Origin: Streptomyces sp. SAI-135
GTDB taxonomy: Bacteria > Actinomycetota > Actinomycetes > Streptomycetales > Streptomycetaceae
DNA: 64,000 nucleotides
Direction of reading: 5' to 3'
Assembly: GCF_029893805.1 (NCBI RefSeq)
Contig: NZ_JARXYP010000002.1
Location: 3,720,001 to 3,784,000, forward strand
Below the pieces are notes generated by a model. The model was not told where the DNA came from. It saw only the letters and a program-made list of their open reading frames with translations, and did not search any database. Positions 1 to 7,425 of this stretch are shown piece after piece. The position numbers were made by a program, and so were the translations under genes. Within the stretch, counting starts at the first letter, position 1. Each line of letters begins with the position of its first letter.

Positions 1-376
1 GCTGCTGCCGATCGTCCGCAACGCGATCGTCGGACTGCGCGGGGTCGATCCCGCGCTGGTGGACGCGGCCACGGGCATCGGGATGTCCCGGGCGACCCGC
101 CTGGTGCGGGTGGAGCTGCCGCTCGCCTGGCCGCCGATCCTGACCGGGATCCGGATCTCCACACAGATGCTGATGGGCATCGCCGCGATCGCCGCCTACG
201 CCTCCGGGCCCGGCCTCGGCAACGAGATCTTCCGCGGCATCGCCTCCCTGGGCAGCAGGAACGCGCTCAACCAGGTGCTCGCGGGCACCCTCGGGATCAT
301 CGTCCTCGCCCTGCTGTTCGACGCCGCGTACGTCCTGATCGGGCGGCTGACCATTCCGAGGGGGATCCGTGCCTGA
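1..376 (+). CDS. OpuC-type ABC permease (5' truncated by window)
   Basis: This is the C-terminal part of an inner-membrane permease, read in the frame that begins at base 2 and runs into the window from the left. The visible residues include the EAA-type coupling loop (DAATGIGMSRATRLVRVELP), where an ABC permease docks on its ATPase, followed by hydrophobic membrane segments. The stop codon lies inside the next gene (8 bp overlap), so the two are translated together. With the ATPase, second permease and lipoprotein that follow, it forms a glycine betaine/choline/proline (quaternary amine) importer. The true start and N-terminus lie outside the window. Confidence 0.9.
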   Translation, partial: LLPIVRNAIVGLRGVDPALVDAATGIGMSRATRLVRVELPLAWPPILTGIRISTQMLMGIAAIAAYASGPGLGNEIFRGIASLGSRNALNQVLAGTLGIIVLALLFDAAYVLIGRLTIPRGIRA

Positions 377-1610
377 GACGTCCGGCGCCTCGGGTGCCTC
401 CATCGAGCTGGAGCACCTGACCAAGCGGTACCCCGGCAGTCCGCAGCCGGCCGTCGACAGCGTCAGCATGGAGATCAAGGCGGGCGAGACCGTGATCTTC
501 GTGGGGCCGTCCGGGTGCGGCAAGTCGACCACACTCAAGATGATCAACAGGCTGATCGAGCCGACCGGCGGACGCATCCGGATCAACGGTGAGGACGTGA
601 CCGACATCGATCCGGTCAAGCTGCGCCGCAAGGTGGGCTACGCCATCCAGTCGGCCGGCCTCTTCCCGCACATGACGGTCGCGCAGAACATCGCGCTGGT
701 GCCGAGGATGACCGGCTGGGGGAAGAGCAGGATCAGCGACCGCGTGGAGGAGCTGCTCGACCTGGTCGGGCTGGACCCCGGTGAGTTCCACGGCCGTTAT
801 CCGCGGCAGCTGTCCGGCGGTCAGCAGCAGCGGGTCGGGGTGGCCAGGGCGCTGGCGGCCGATCCCCCGGTCCTGCTGATGGACGAGCCGTTCGGCGCGG
901 TCGACCCGATCACCCGTGACCACCTCCAGGACGAGCTGATCCGGCTCCAGCGCGAGCTGCACAAGACGATCGTCTTCGTCACCCATGACTTCGACGAGGC
1001 GATCAAGCTGGGCGACCGGATCGCCGTGCTGCGCGAGCGCTCGCACATCGCCCAGTTCGACACCCCCGAGGCGATCCTGACCAACCCGGCCGACGACTTC
1101 GTGTCCGGGTTCGTCGGCGCCGGGGCGGCCCTGAAGCGGCTGAACCTCACCCGGGTGCGGGACGTGGAGGTCACCGGATATCCGACGGCGACCGTCGACG
1201 ACCCCCTCCAGGAGATCTTCAACAAGCTCCGGGGCAGCGGGACGAACGAGATCCTCCTGCTCGACAAGCGGGGACGGCCCTACAAGTGGCTCAGGCGCGG
1301 CGACATGATGCGCGCGAAGGGGTCGCTGGCCCGGGCCGGGACGCTGGTGAGCGACACGGTGACCCGGGACGCGACCCTGCGGGACGCCCTGGAGGCCGTG
1401 CTGACCGACAACGCGGGGCGGGTCGCGGTGACCGGGCGGCGCGGTGAGTACACGGGTGTCGTCGACATGGAGACGCTCATGAACTCCGTGCACGAGCTCC
1501 TGGAGGCCGACCGGCTGGAGGCCATGGAGCACCAGCACGAACTGGAGGTGGTCCGGGCCGACCGGACGCACGCCGAGCAGGAGGGTGACGGAGGGGAGCG
1601 CAAGGCATGA
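369..1610 (+). CDS. Quaternary-amine ABC transporter ATPase with CBS domains (OpuCA/ProV type)
   Basis: This is the cytoplasmic ATPase that powers betaine/choline-type uptake. It has a Walker A motif GPSGCGKST at residues 46-54, the signature LSGGQQQRVGVARAL, Walker B VLLMDEPFGAVDP and the switch histidine in FVTHDF. The last roughly 150 residues hold a pair of CBS motifs (DDPLQEIFNKL and RDATLRDALEAVL), the osmo-sensing module typical of OpuCA/ProV proteins and absent from ordinary importer ATPases. Its 413 residues fit that subfamily. It starts with GTG inside the end of the upstream permease and ends in an ATGA overlap with the next permease, so it sits mid-operon. The substrate is inferred from family only. 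Confidence 0.93.
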   Translation: MPETSGASGASIELEHLTKRYPGSPQPAVDSVSMEIKAGETVIFVGPSGCGKSTTLKMINRLIEPTGGRIRINGEDVTDIDPVKLRRKVGYAIQSAGLFPHMTVAQNIALVPRMTGWGKSRISDRVEELLDLVGLDPGEFHGRYPRQLSGGQQQRVGVARALAADPPVLLMDEPFGAVDPITRDHLQDELIRLQRELHKTIVFVTHDFDEAIKLGDRIAVLRERSHIAQFDTPEAILTNPADDFVSGFVGAGAALKRLNLTRVRDVEVTGYPTATVDDPLQEIFNKLRGSGTNEILLLDKRGRPYKWLRRGDMMRAKGSLARAGTLVSDTVTRDATLRDALEAVLTDNAGRVAVTGRRGEYTGVVDMETLMNSVHELLEADRLEAMEHQHELEVVRADRTHAEQEGDGGERKA

Positions 1611-2422
1611 CGGCGTCCGGGACCTGGGTGGCGGAGGACGAGGGGGCGGAGGCCGCGCCCCCTCCCCCACCGGGGGCGCCGAGGCGGCGGGTCACCTGGC
1701 AGAAGCTGACCTTCCTGCCCGCGTTCCTGCTCGCCCTCCTGCTCGCGACCTGGCTGTGGTTCGCGCAGGCCGACCTGGACCCGCTCACCGAGAACGCGCT
1801 GTCGGACGGGCAGGTGTCCAAGGCGCTGTGGCAGCACGTGCAGCTGACGGTGATCTCGACGTTCTTCGTGCTGATCATCGCGATCCCGCTGGGCATCGTG
1901 CTGACCCGCGCCGCCTTCCGGAAGGCGAGCCCGGTGGCGATGACCGTTGCCAACATGGGCCAGGCGACCCCGGCGATCGGCCTGCTGGCCCTGCTGGTGA
2001 TCTGGCTGGGCACGGGCACGAGGGCGGCCCTGATCGGCATCATCGCCTACGCCGTCCTGCCGGTCCTGTCGAACACGATCGCGGGCCTGAAGGCGAACGA
2101 CCCGACCCTGCTGGAGGCGGCACGCGGCATCGGCATGTCCCCGCTGGGGGTACTGACCCGTGTCGAACTCCCGCTGGCCGTCCCCCTGATCCTCGCCGGC
2201 GTCCGCACGGCCCTGGTCCTCAACGTCGGCACGGCCACCCTCGCGACCTTCGGCGGAGGCGGCGGGCTCGGCGTCCTGATCACCACCGGCATCACCAACC
2301 AGCGGATGCCGGTACTGATGCTGGGCTCGATCCTCACGGTGGCCCTCGCCCTGCTGGTCGACTGGCTGGCCTCCCTCGCCGAACTGCTGTTGCGGCCGCG
2401 GGGGTTGGAGGCGGGGACATGA
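1607..2422 (+). CDS. OpuC-type ABC permease, second subunit
   Basis: This 271-residue integral membrane protein is the partner permease of the betaine-type importer. After a charged, proline-rich N-terminus it has about six hydrophobic segments. The ABC coupling loop appears as EAARGIGMSPLGVLTRVELP, nearly the same as in the first permease of this operon, so the two probably form a heterodimeric channel. The start ATG overlaps the ATPase stop (ATGA). Its own stop also contains an ATG at position 2419, which would open the anomalous frame described separately. The family call is secure; the exact substrate is not. Confidence 0.92.
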   Translation: MTASGTWVAEDEGAEAAPPPPPGAPRRRVTWQKLTFLPAFLLALLLATWLWFAQADLDPLTENALSDGQVSKALWQHVQLTVISTFFVLIIAIPLGIVLTRAAFRKASPVAMTVANMGQATPAIGLLALLVIWLGTGTRAALIGIIAYAVLPVLSNTIAGLKANDPTLLEAARGIGMSPLGVLTRVELPLAVPLILAGVRTALVLNVGTATLATFGGGGGLGVLITTGITNQRMPVLMLGSILTVALALLVDWLASLAELLLRPRGLEAGT

Positions 2423-2838
2423 GACGAGCCTGCTCGGCACCGGCCCCGGCGGGCATCCGCACGACCTCGCCCCCCGACACCGCTGCGGCGGCCCCGGCAC
2501 ACCTCGGCAGCCGGAGCCCGCGCCGACGGACCGAGCGAGCGCACGCACCGAACGGGAGGCGGAAACACATGGCGAGGGTGCCTGCTCCTGGCCCCGGCCC
2601 GCGTTCTTGCCACCCAGGTCCGCAACGGCGATACGGCAGCCTCGGCGACCTGCGGCAGGAGACAGTGGCCTGGACTCCCCGCCGGCCGACTGGACGACGA
2701 CGCTTGCCGAACTTTCCCTCTGCGCGGTCCGGTCGGCAGCCACGCCATGAGGCTCATGTGTCCCGTACCGGCCCGGACGGGCGTGAGCGCCGCCAGGGGC
2801 CAGGGCGAGCCCGGACACGGTGGGAGGTGTCGGCGTGA
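2419..2838 (+). CDS. Doubtful 139-codon frame between permease and binding protein
   Basis: The 412 bases separating the second permease from the binding protein contain one uninterrupted frame. It begins in an ATGA overlap with the permease stop and ends in a GTGA overlap with the likely binding-protein start at 2835. That double coupling is what a real operon gene would show. The predicted product is rich in Arg and Pro, with no domain I recognise, and its third codon positions are clearly less GC-biased than those of its neighbours, so it may be non-coding spacer or decayed sequence. I see no hairpin or repeat that explains the spacer. Confidence 0.15.
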   Translation: MRRACSAPAPAGIRTTSPPDTAAAAPAHLGSRSPRRRTERAHAPNGRRKHMARVPAPGPGPRSCHPGPQRRYGSLGDLRQETVAWTPRRPTGRRRLPNFPSARSGRQPRHEAHVSRTGPDGRERRQGPGRARTRWEVSA

Positions 2839-3791
2839 AGCGGGCCTTCCCGGTGGTGAGCGGGTGTCTGGTCGTGCTGGCCGGCTGCGGGCTGACCAGT
2901 GGCTCCCCGATGGTCGACGACGTGGAGCCGGGGTCGATCGGCCGGGGTCTGCCGCTCAAGGGGGCGGATCTGACGGTCACGTCGAAGGAGTTCACGGAGC
3001 AGCTGATCCTCGGCGCGATCATGGGCATCGCCTTCGAGGCGGCCGGGGCGGACGTGCTCGACCGGACGGGGATCCAGGGATCGGTCGGGGCCCGCGAGGC
3101 GGTCAAGTCCGGGGACGCGGACGGGATGTACGAGTACACGGGCACCGCGTGGATCACCTACCAGGGCAACAGCGAGCCGATCGCCGACCCGCAGGAGCAG
3201 TGGGCGGCGGTGCGCAGGGCCGACCTGGGCAACGGGCTGACCTGGCTGCCGAAGGCGCCCCTGAACAACACCTACGCCCTCGCCATGAACCGGTCCGCCT
3301 TCCGGAAGTACGGCACGAGGACGCTGTCCGACGTGGCCGCGCTGGCGAGGAAGGACCCCGGCGCGGTGACCCTGTGCGTGGAGAGCGAGTTCGCCAACCG
3401 CGCCGACGGACTGCCCGGCATGGAGAAGGCGTACGGGATGAGCGTCCCGGCGAAGAACATCACCCAGATGGACACCGGGATCATCTACACCCAGGTGGCG
3501 AAGGGCAGTTGCCGGTACGGGGAGGTCTTCACCACCGACGGCCGCATCAGGTCCATGAACCTGGCGGTGATGCGGGACGACCGGTCCTTCTTCCCCAACT
3601 ACAACGCGGCGCCCGAGATCAACTCCAAGTCCCTGAAGAGGTGGCCGGCGATCGCCGAGGTCCTGGACCCGGTCACGAAGCGGCTCGACAACACGGTGGC
3701 GCAGGAGCTCAACGCGAAGGTGGACGTCGCCGGGGAGGACCCCCACGAGGTGGCGCTGGACTGGATGAAGGCGGAGGGGTTCGTGAAGTAG
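2835..3791 (+). CDS. Quaternary-amine-binding lipoprotein (OpuAC/ProX family)
   Basis: This is the extracellular substrate-binding component of the importer. I chose the GTG at 2835 because GGAGGTG lies six bases upstream and the frame then opens directly with a signal sequence; an in-frame GTG at 2820 is less likely. The N-terminus has basic residues, a hydrophobic stretch and a lipobox LAGC, so the mature protein should be lipid-anchored. The motifs VTSKEFTEQLILG and YEYTGTAWI are typical of the OpuAC-like fold, in which aromatic residues cage the trimethylammonium group. Length is about 318 residues, normal for the family. It completes the permease-ATPase-permease-lipoprotein set. Confidence 0.9.
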   Translation: MKRAFPVVSGCLVVLAGCGLTSGSPMVDDVEPGSIGRGLPLKGADLTVTSKEFTEQLILGAIMGIAFEAAGADVLDRTGIQGSVGAREAVKSGDADGMYEYTGTAWITYQGNSEPIADPQEQWAAVRRADLGNGLTWLPKAPLNNTYALAMNRSAFRKYGTRTLSDVAALARKDPGAVTLCVESEFANRADGLPGMEKAYGMSVPAKNITQMDTGIIYTQVAKGSCRYGEVFTTDGRIRSMNLAVMRDDRSFFPNYNAAPEINSKSLKRWPAIAEVLDPVTKRLDNTVAQELNAKVDVAGEDPHEVALDWMKAEGFVK

Positions 3792-3812
3792 GAACCTGGT
3801 CCACGGCAGAGT

Positions 3813-3858
3813 TACAAAGAACCCGTTGCAAAGGAGTCTTTGCATAGATACCTTTGTA
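3813..3858 (+). promoter_or_regulatory. Nested inverted repeats over the arsR-type gene promoter
   Basis: Two inverted repeats share the same centre. The outer pair is TACAAAG (3813-3819) with CTTTGTA (3852-3858); the inner pair is TGCAAAG (3827-3833) with CTTTGCA (3838-3844). The ArsR-type start codon is at 3862, only three bases beyond. A TTGCAA/TACCTT pair (3826-3831 and 3849-3854, 17-base spacer) could serve as -35/-10, making the transcript essentially leaderless. The layout suggests two dimer sites for autorepression. The repeats are read directly; their function is inferred. Confidence 0.6.
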
Positions 3859-3861
3859 CGC

Positions 3862-4434
3862 ATGCCGGAAGAGCCCACCGTACGGAAACTCGACGCCCGC
3901 TCCCTGCGCGGGCTGGCCCATCCCCTGCGGATGCAGCTGCTGGACGCCCTGCGTTTCGGCGGCCCCGCCACCGCGTCCCAACTCGCCGAGAAACTGGGCG
4001 AGTCGAGTGGCGCCACCAGCTACCACCTGCGCCAACTGGCCGCCCACGGCTTCGTGGAGGACGCCCCGGAGCGCGGCAAGGGGCGGGAGCGCTGGTGGAA
4101 GGCGGTCCACAAGGGGCTGAGCTTCGACGACACACTGCTCACGGACAGCGATCCGGCCGTCCGCGGAGCCGCCGACATGTACCTCCACGAGGTCGCCACC
4201 GCCCAGATCCAGAACCTCTCCAACTGGCTGGGCGACCGCGCCACCTGGCCCGAGCAGTGGAACCGCGTCTGGGACATGAGCAGCGCGACGCTACGGCTCA
4301 CGCCGGAGCTGACCAAGGAACTCATCGAGAAGATGCACGCGCTGGTCGACACGTACCGCGATCTGTCCACCACCGGTGACGACACGGCCCAGGTACGCAT
4401 TCACACGCACGCATTCCCCGTCTCCACGGACTGA
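3862..4434 (+). CDS. ArsR/HTH_20-family transcriptional regulator
   Basis: This is a 190-residue DNA-binding protein with an N-terminal winged helix. The helix-turn-helix is in the segment ATASQLAEKLGESSGATSYH, followed by a wing ERGKGRERWWK. The C-terminal half is helical and probably dimerises or binds a ligand. None of the cysteine pairs of classical metal-sensing ArsR proteins is present, so the signal is probably not a metal. I took the ATG at 3862 because it follows the operator-like repeats directly; an in-frame ATG at 3826 lies inside the inner repeat. A small gene follows 11 bases downstream. The usual MFS partner of such regulators is not next to it here. Confidence 0.85.
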   Translation: MPEEPTVRKLDARSLRGLAHPLRMQLLDALRFGGPATASQLAEKLGESSGATSYHLRQLAAHGFVEDAPERGKGRERWWKAVHKGLSFDDTLLTDSDPAVRGAADMYLHEVATAQIQNLSNWLGDRATWPEQWNRVWDMSSATLRLTPELTKELIEKMHALVDTYRDLSTTGDDTAQVRIHTHAFPVSTD

Positions 4435-4445
4435 GAGGCCCCGCC

Positions 4446-4628
4446 ATGCACCCCGAGACCCACCTCGCCCTGCACCACCTCCGCGCCGCCGACCTCCGTG
4501 CCGAGGCCGACGCGCACCGCCTCGCCGCCGAGGCCAGGCGGCCGTACGCCATGAGGACCCGCCTCGGCTGGACCCTCGTGGAGGTCGGGCTCCGGCTCGC
4601 CGCCCCGCGGCCGGTCCTGGCGCACTAG
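4446..4628 (+). CDS. Small conserved-looking hypothetical protein (60 aa)
   Basis: This short protein is rich in Ala, Arg and Leu and predicted to be helical (LHHLRAADLRAEADAHRLAAEA), with a C-terminal TRLGWTLVEVGLRL amphipathic stretch. A purine-rich GAGAGG sits just before the ATG. It lies 11 bases after the ArsR-type regulator and is probably cotranscribed with it. Its stop shares the palindromic CTAG with the stop of the convergent peptidase gene. Codon use matches the neighbours. I do not recognise a function; similar small Ala/Arg-rich helical proteins often accompany regulators in Streptomyces. Confidence 0.6.
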   Translation: MHPETHLALHHLRAADLRAEADAHRLAAEARRPYAMRTRLGWTLVEVGLRLAAPRPVLAH

Positions 4629-5416
4629 CAGGCGGGGACGGACCCCTTGCCCGACTCCAGGGCGGTCAGCGCGCCGACCGCCTCCTTCAGGGACGTCACC
4701 GGGATCAGCCGCAGCCCCTTCGGCAGCTCCGCCTTCGCGTCGGCGCACTCGTCCTTCGGGACCAGGAACACCGTCGCCCCGTCCCGCCTGGCGGCCTGTG
4801 TCTTCAGCGCCACGCCGCCCACCGCGCCGACCGTGCCGTCCGCGTCGATCGTGCCCGTCCCGGCGATGGTCCGACCGCCCGTGAGGTCGCCCCCGGCCCC
4901 GTCGCCGTCCAGCTTGTCGACGATCCCCAGCGCGAACAGCAGCCCCGCGCTCGGTCCCCCGACGTCCGCGAGCTTCAGGGACACCTTGACCTTGTCGTCG
5001 CTGAGGTCGAGATAGCCGAGGGCCGCCTCGGTCGCCGCGTCCTGGGACTCCTTCATCTGCGCGGTGTTGTGCTTCTCGATCTCCTTGACGCTCTGCCCGC
5101 TCGGGTAGACCGCGTCGTGGGGCATGACGGCCCGGTCGGTGCGGAACCAGTTGTCGAAGATGTCGCCGAGGGAGATGTGCGCGTCCGGCCCGGTCGCCTC
5201 GATGGTCGTCATCCGCAGCTGCCCGCTCGTCGTACGGGTCGCGGCCCCGGAGATCGTGATCACCGCCGCGCCCTCGTTGTCGCCGAGGACGTTCGCCGTC
5301 ATGCCGGGCTGCGCCAGCGAGAACGGCAGCGGCGCGAAAAGGGCCGTGGCGACCAGTGCCACGACGGGCAGGGCACAGACGGCGACGGCCTGGGGGCGCG
5401 TGAGGCGAGAGAGCAC
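4625..5416 (-). CDS. Secreted/membrane S16 (Lon-type) serine peptidase domain protein
   Basis: This 263-residue protein begins with a GTG and has one N-terminal hydrophobic anchor (AVAVCALPVVALVATALF). The rest resembles the proteolytic domain of Lon: GGPSAGLLFAL carries the catalytic Ser and GGVALKTQAARR the catalytic Lys, about 45 residues apart as in family S16. No ATPase domain is present. Actinobacterial YlbL-like relatives usually carry a PDZ domain before the protease; here only a short N-terminal region precedes it, so the PDZ seems shortened or absent. It acts outside the membrane, with unknown substrate. It follows the racemase-like gene by four bases and is probably in the same operon. 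Confidence 0.85.
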   Translation of the reverse strand: MLSRLTRPQAVAVCALPVVALVATALFAPLPFSLAQPGMTANVLGDNEGAAVITISGAATRTTSGQLRMTTIEATGPDAHISLGDIFDNWFRTDRAVMPHDAVYPSGQSVKEIEKHNTAQMKESQDAATEAALGYLDLSDDKVKVSLKLADVGGPSAGLLFALGIVDKLDGDGAGGDLTGGRTIAGTGTIDADGTVGAVGGVALKTQAARRDGATVFLVPKDECADAKAELPKGLRLIPVTSLKEAVGALTALESGKGSVPAC

Positions 5417-5420
5417 GGGA

Positions 5421-6569
5421 TCAATCTAACGCGGCGGTCAGTTCCGGCCACGAGCCGGTCAACCCCGGTACAGATCCCGTCGCGCGACGGGTGAAGCGCC
5501 GTAGGACGTCCGGAAGCGGTTCGACACCGATACCCGGCCCGCGCGGCACCGGAAGGTGGCCGTCCGCCAGCACGAACGGCTCGGTGATGTCCTCGGCGAA
5601 GTAGCGGGAGGAGGCCGAGGTGTCGCCGGGGAGCGTGAAGCCGGGCAGGGCGGCCAGGGCGAGGTTCGCGGCGCGGCCGATTCCCGTCTCCAGCATGCCC
5701 CCGCACCACACCGGCACACCGTGCGCGCGGGCCACGTCGTGGATGCGGCGGGCCTCCAGGTATCCGCCCACGCGCGCGGGCTTCACATTGACCACCCGGC
5801 ACGCGTCCATCGCGATCGCGGAGGCGGTGTCCCGGGCGTTGTGCAGCGACTCGTCCAGGCGGACGGGGGTGGCGACACGGCTCTGGAGGCGCGCGTGGCC
5901 GTACAGGTTGTTCTCGTCCAGCGGCTCCTCGATCAGCAGCAGCCCGAACGCGTCGAGGCGCCGCAGGTGTTCCGCGTCCGCGAGCGTGTACGCGGTGTTG
6001 GCGTCGACCTGGAGGGGCAGCGCGTCCCCGAAGCGCTCGCGCACGGCCCGGACCGGCTCGATGTCCCAGCCCGGTTCGATCTTCAGCTTGATCCGGACGT
6101 ACCCCTCGGCGAGATACCGCTCGACGTCGTCCAGCAGCTGCGGCACGGACTCCTTGATGCCCACCGAGACCCCCGCCGGCACCCGGTCGCGCACCGCGCC
6201 GAGGTATACCGCCAGCGGCATGCCGTACGAGCGCAGCTCCGCGTCCAGGACCGCCGTCTCCAGGGCCGCCTTCGCCAGTTCGTGCCCCTTGATCCCGCTG
6301 ACGGCGGGCCCGACCAGAGCCGCCGTCGGGGCGGGCAGAGCCGCCACCCTCGGCACCAGGAAGTCCCGCAGCACGAGTTCCGCGCCCGCCACGAACTCCG
6401 AGCAGTAGCGCGGCTGGGGGTCGGCGGCGAACTCCGACCAGCCCTCGGCGGTGTCCGTGACGACGTGCAGCAGGAAGGTGTCCTTGACGGTCATCGTGCC
6501 GAACGAGGTCCTAAAGGGGCTGACCAGCGGGATCGCCACATGGACGACTTCCACGCGCTCCAGCTTCAT
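5421..6569 (-). CDS. N-acyl/N-succinylamino acid racemase or o-succinylbenzoate synthase (enolase superfamily)
   Basis: This 382-residue enolase-superfamily enzyme is of the MenC/NSAR subgroup. It shows the catalytic KxK pair in IKLKIEP, metal ligands in QVDANTAY, LIEEPLD and RLDESLH, the second catalytic Lys in VVNVKPARVGGY, and the conserved WCGGMLETGIGR. The family converts N-succinylamino acids between enantiomers and/or makes o-succinylbenzoate for menaquinone. Streptomyces generally use the futalosine route to menaquinone, so the racemase role is more likely, supported by the overlapping GNAT gene (ATGA). I chose the ATG overlapping the GNAT stop; longer versions of the frame have no support. 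Confidence 0.85.
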   Translation of the reverse strand: MKLERVEVVHVAIPLVSPFRTSFGTMTVKDTFLLHVVTDTAEGWSEFAADPQPRYCSEFVAGAELVLRDFLVPRVAALPAPTAALVGPAVSGIKGHELAKAALETAVLDAELRSYGMPLAVYLGAVRDRVPAGVSVGIKESVPQLLDDVERYLAEGYVRIKLKIEPGWDIEPVRAVRERFGDALPLQVDANTAYTLADAEHLRRLDAFGLLLIEEPLDENNLYGHARLQSRVATPVRLDESLHNARDTASAIAMDACRVVNVKPARVGGYLEARRIHDVARAHGVPVWCGGMLETGIGRAANLALAALPGFTLPGDTSASSRYFAEDITEPFVLADGHLPVPRGPGIGVEPLPDVLRRFTRRATGSVPGLTGSWPELTAALD

Positions 6570-7327
6570 GCGGCGGCCTCCCTCGTGAGCGTGTACCAGC
6601 CGTCCCGGGACATGCCGGTCGCCCGGAACCCCCGCCCGAACGCCTCCGTGAACACCTCGCGCACGGCATGCCGCCAGCGCAGCGCGAGCGCCGGGTCGGC
6701 GGCCCGCAGCTTGACGACGTCGTCCGGGACCCGGCACCAGATGTGCAGGTCCGCGGGGTCGCGGCGGGCGAGGACTCCTCCGTCGGGGGCGCGACGGGTG
6801 GCGGGCGCGTCCTCGCGATGCCCCGGGTCGTACGGCTGTCCGGGCGCCGTCAGGTCCCAGGTCACCGTCAGCCGGTCGCTCTCGTCGCCGCCGTTCACGC
6901 CGTCCCGCATGGGGCCGTAGAAGTCGACGAGGTACTCGGTGCCGGCCGCGCCGAGCTTGGCCAGGTTGAAGCGGGCGTTGCGGGCGACCAGCGGGTCGAA
7001 GGTCCAGCGCATGGTGCGGGCGCCGAGACCGAGCGCCCAGGCCCGCTGCGCCTGCTTCACCGCCTGCCCGAGCCCGGGTTCCGCCGCGGCCACCAGGGAG
7101 TACGCCTCCCCCGAGCCCGGCGGCCCGAACACGGCGACACAGGCCCCGGCGAGGCGCTGCCCCTCGTGGGCCGCGTGCACCGCGCCGCCCGCGTGCACCA
7201 GGCTGTGCAGCACCTCGGCCGGATAGGGCGGGGCGGCGGGCGGGGTCCGCCACACCTCGCCGAAGTACGCGCTGACGGCACCGAGGCCGGCGACGTCGTG
7301 GACGGTACGGATGCTCACTGCGGTCAT
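6566..7327 (-). CDS. GNAT acyltransferase (COG3375-like, N-succinyltransferase candidate)
   Basis: This 253-residue protein belongs to the GNAT-related group that travels with N-succinylamino acid racemases. The stretch MRWTFDPLVARNARFNL is characteristic of it, and the N-terminal half has the GNAT core around AAHEGQRLAGACVAVFG. In the characterised Geobacillus-type pathway such a protein succinylates D-amino acids, the racemase inverts them, and a desuccinylase releases the L form. No desuccinylase is seen in this window, so the pathway is inferred. Its ATGA overlap with the racemase gene implies coupled translation. It is divergent from the PucR regulator across a 98-bp promoter region. Confidence 0.8.
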   Translation of the reverse strand: MTAVSIRTVHDVAGLGAVSAYFGEVWRTPPAAPPYPAEVLHSLVHAGGAVHAAHEGQRLAGACVAVFGPPGSGEAYSLVAAAEPGLGQAVKQAQRAWALGLGARTMRWTFDPLVARNARFNLAKLGAAGTEYLVDFYGPMRDGVNGGDESDRLTVTWDLTAPGQPYDPGHREDAPATRRAPDGGVLARRDPADLHIWCRVPDDVVKLRAADPALALRWRHAVREVFTEAFGRGFRATGMSRDGWYTLTREAAA

Positions 7328-7361
7328 GTGCCCAGTCTTGGATCCGCGCGGCCACCCGGGG

Positions 7362-7404
7362 TTGTGCAGGCGGACAACGTCTGCCTACGTTCCTTTGCGG
7401 AACG
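7362..7404 (+). promoter_or_regulatory. Divergent promoter/operator region for the pucR-type gene
   Basis: A TTGTGC (7362-7367) and TACGTT (7386-7391) pair with an 18-base spacer fits a vegetative promoter reading toward the regulator. The spacer is filled by an almost perfect palindrome, AGGCGGAC-aac-GTCTGCCT (7368-7386). A second inverted repeat, CGTTCC-tttgc-GGAACG (7388-7393 and 7399-7404), follows at once. Both are good candidates for PucR binding, controlling this gene and the opposing GNAT/racemase operon. Confidence 0.45.
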
Positions 7405-7425
7405 GCCAAAGCGCGGGAGGTACCC

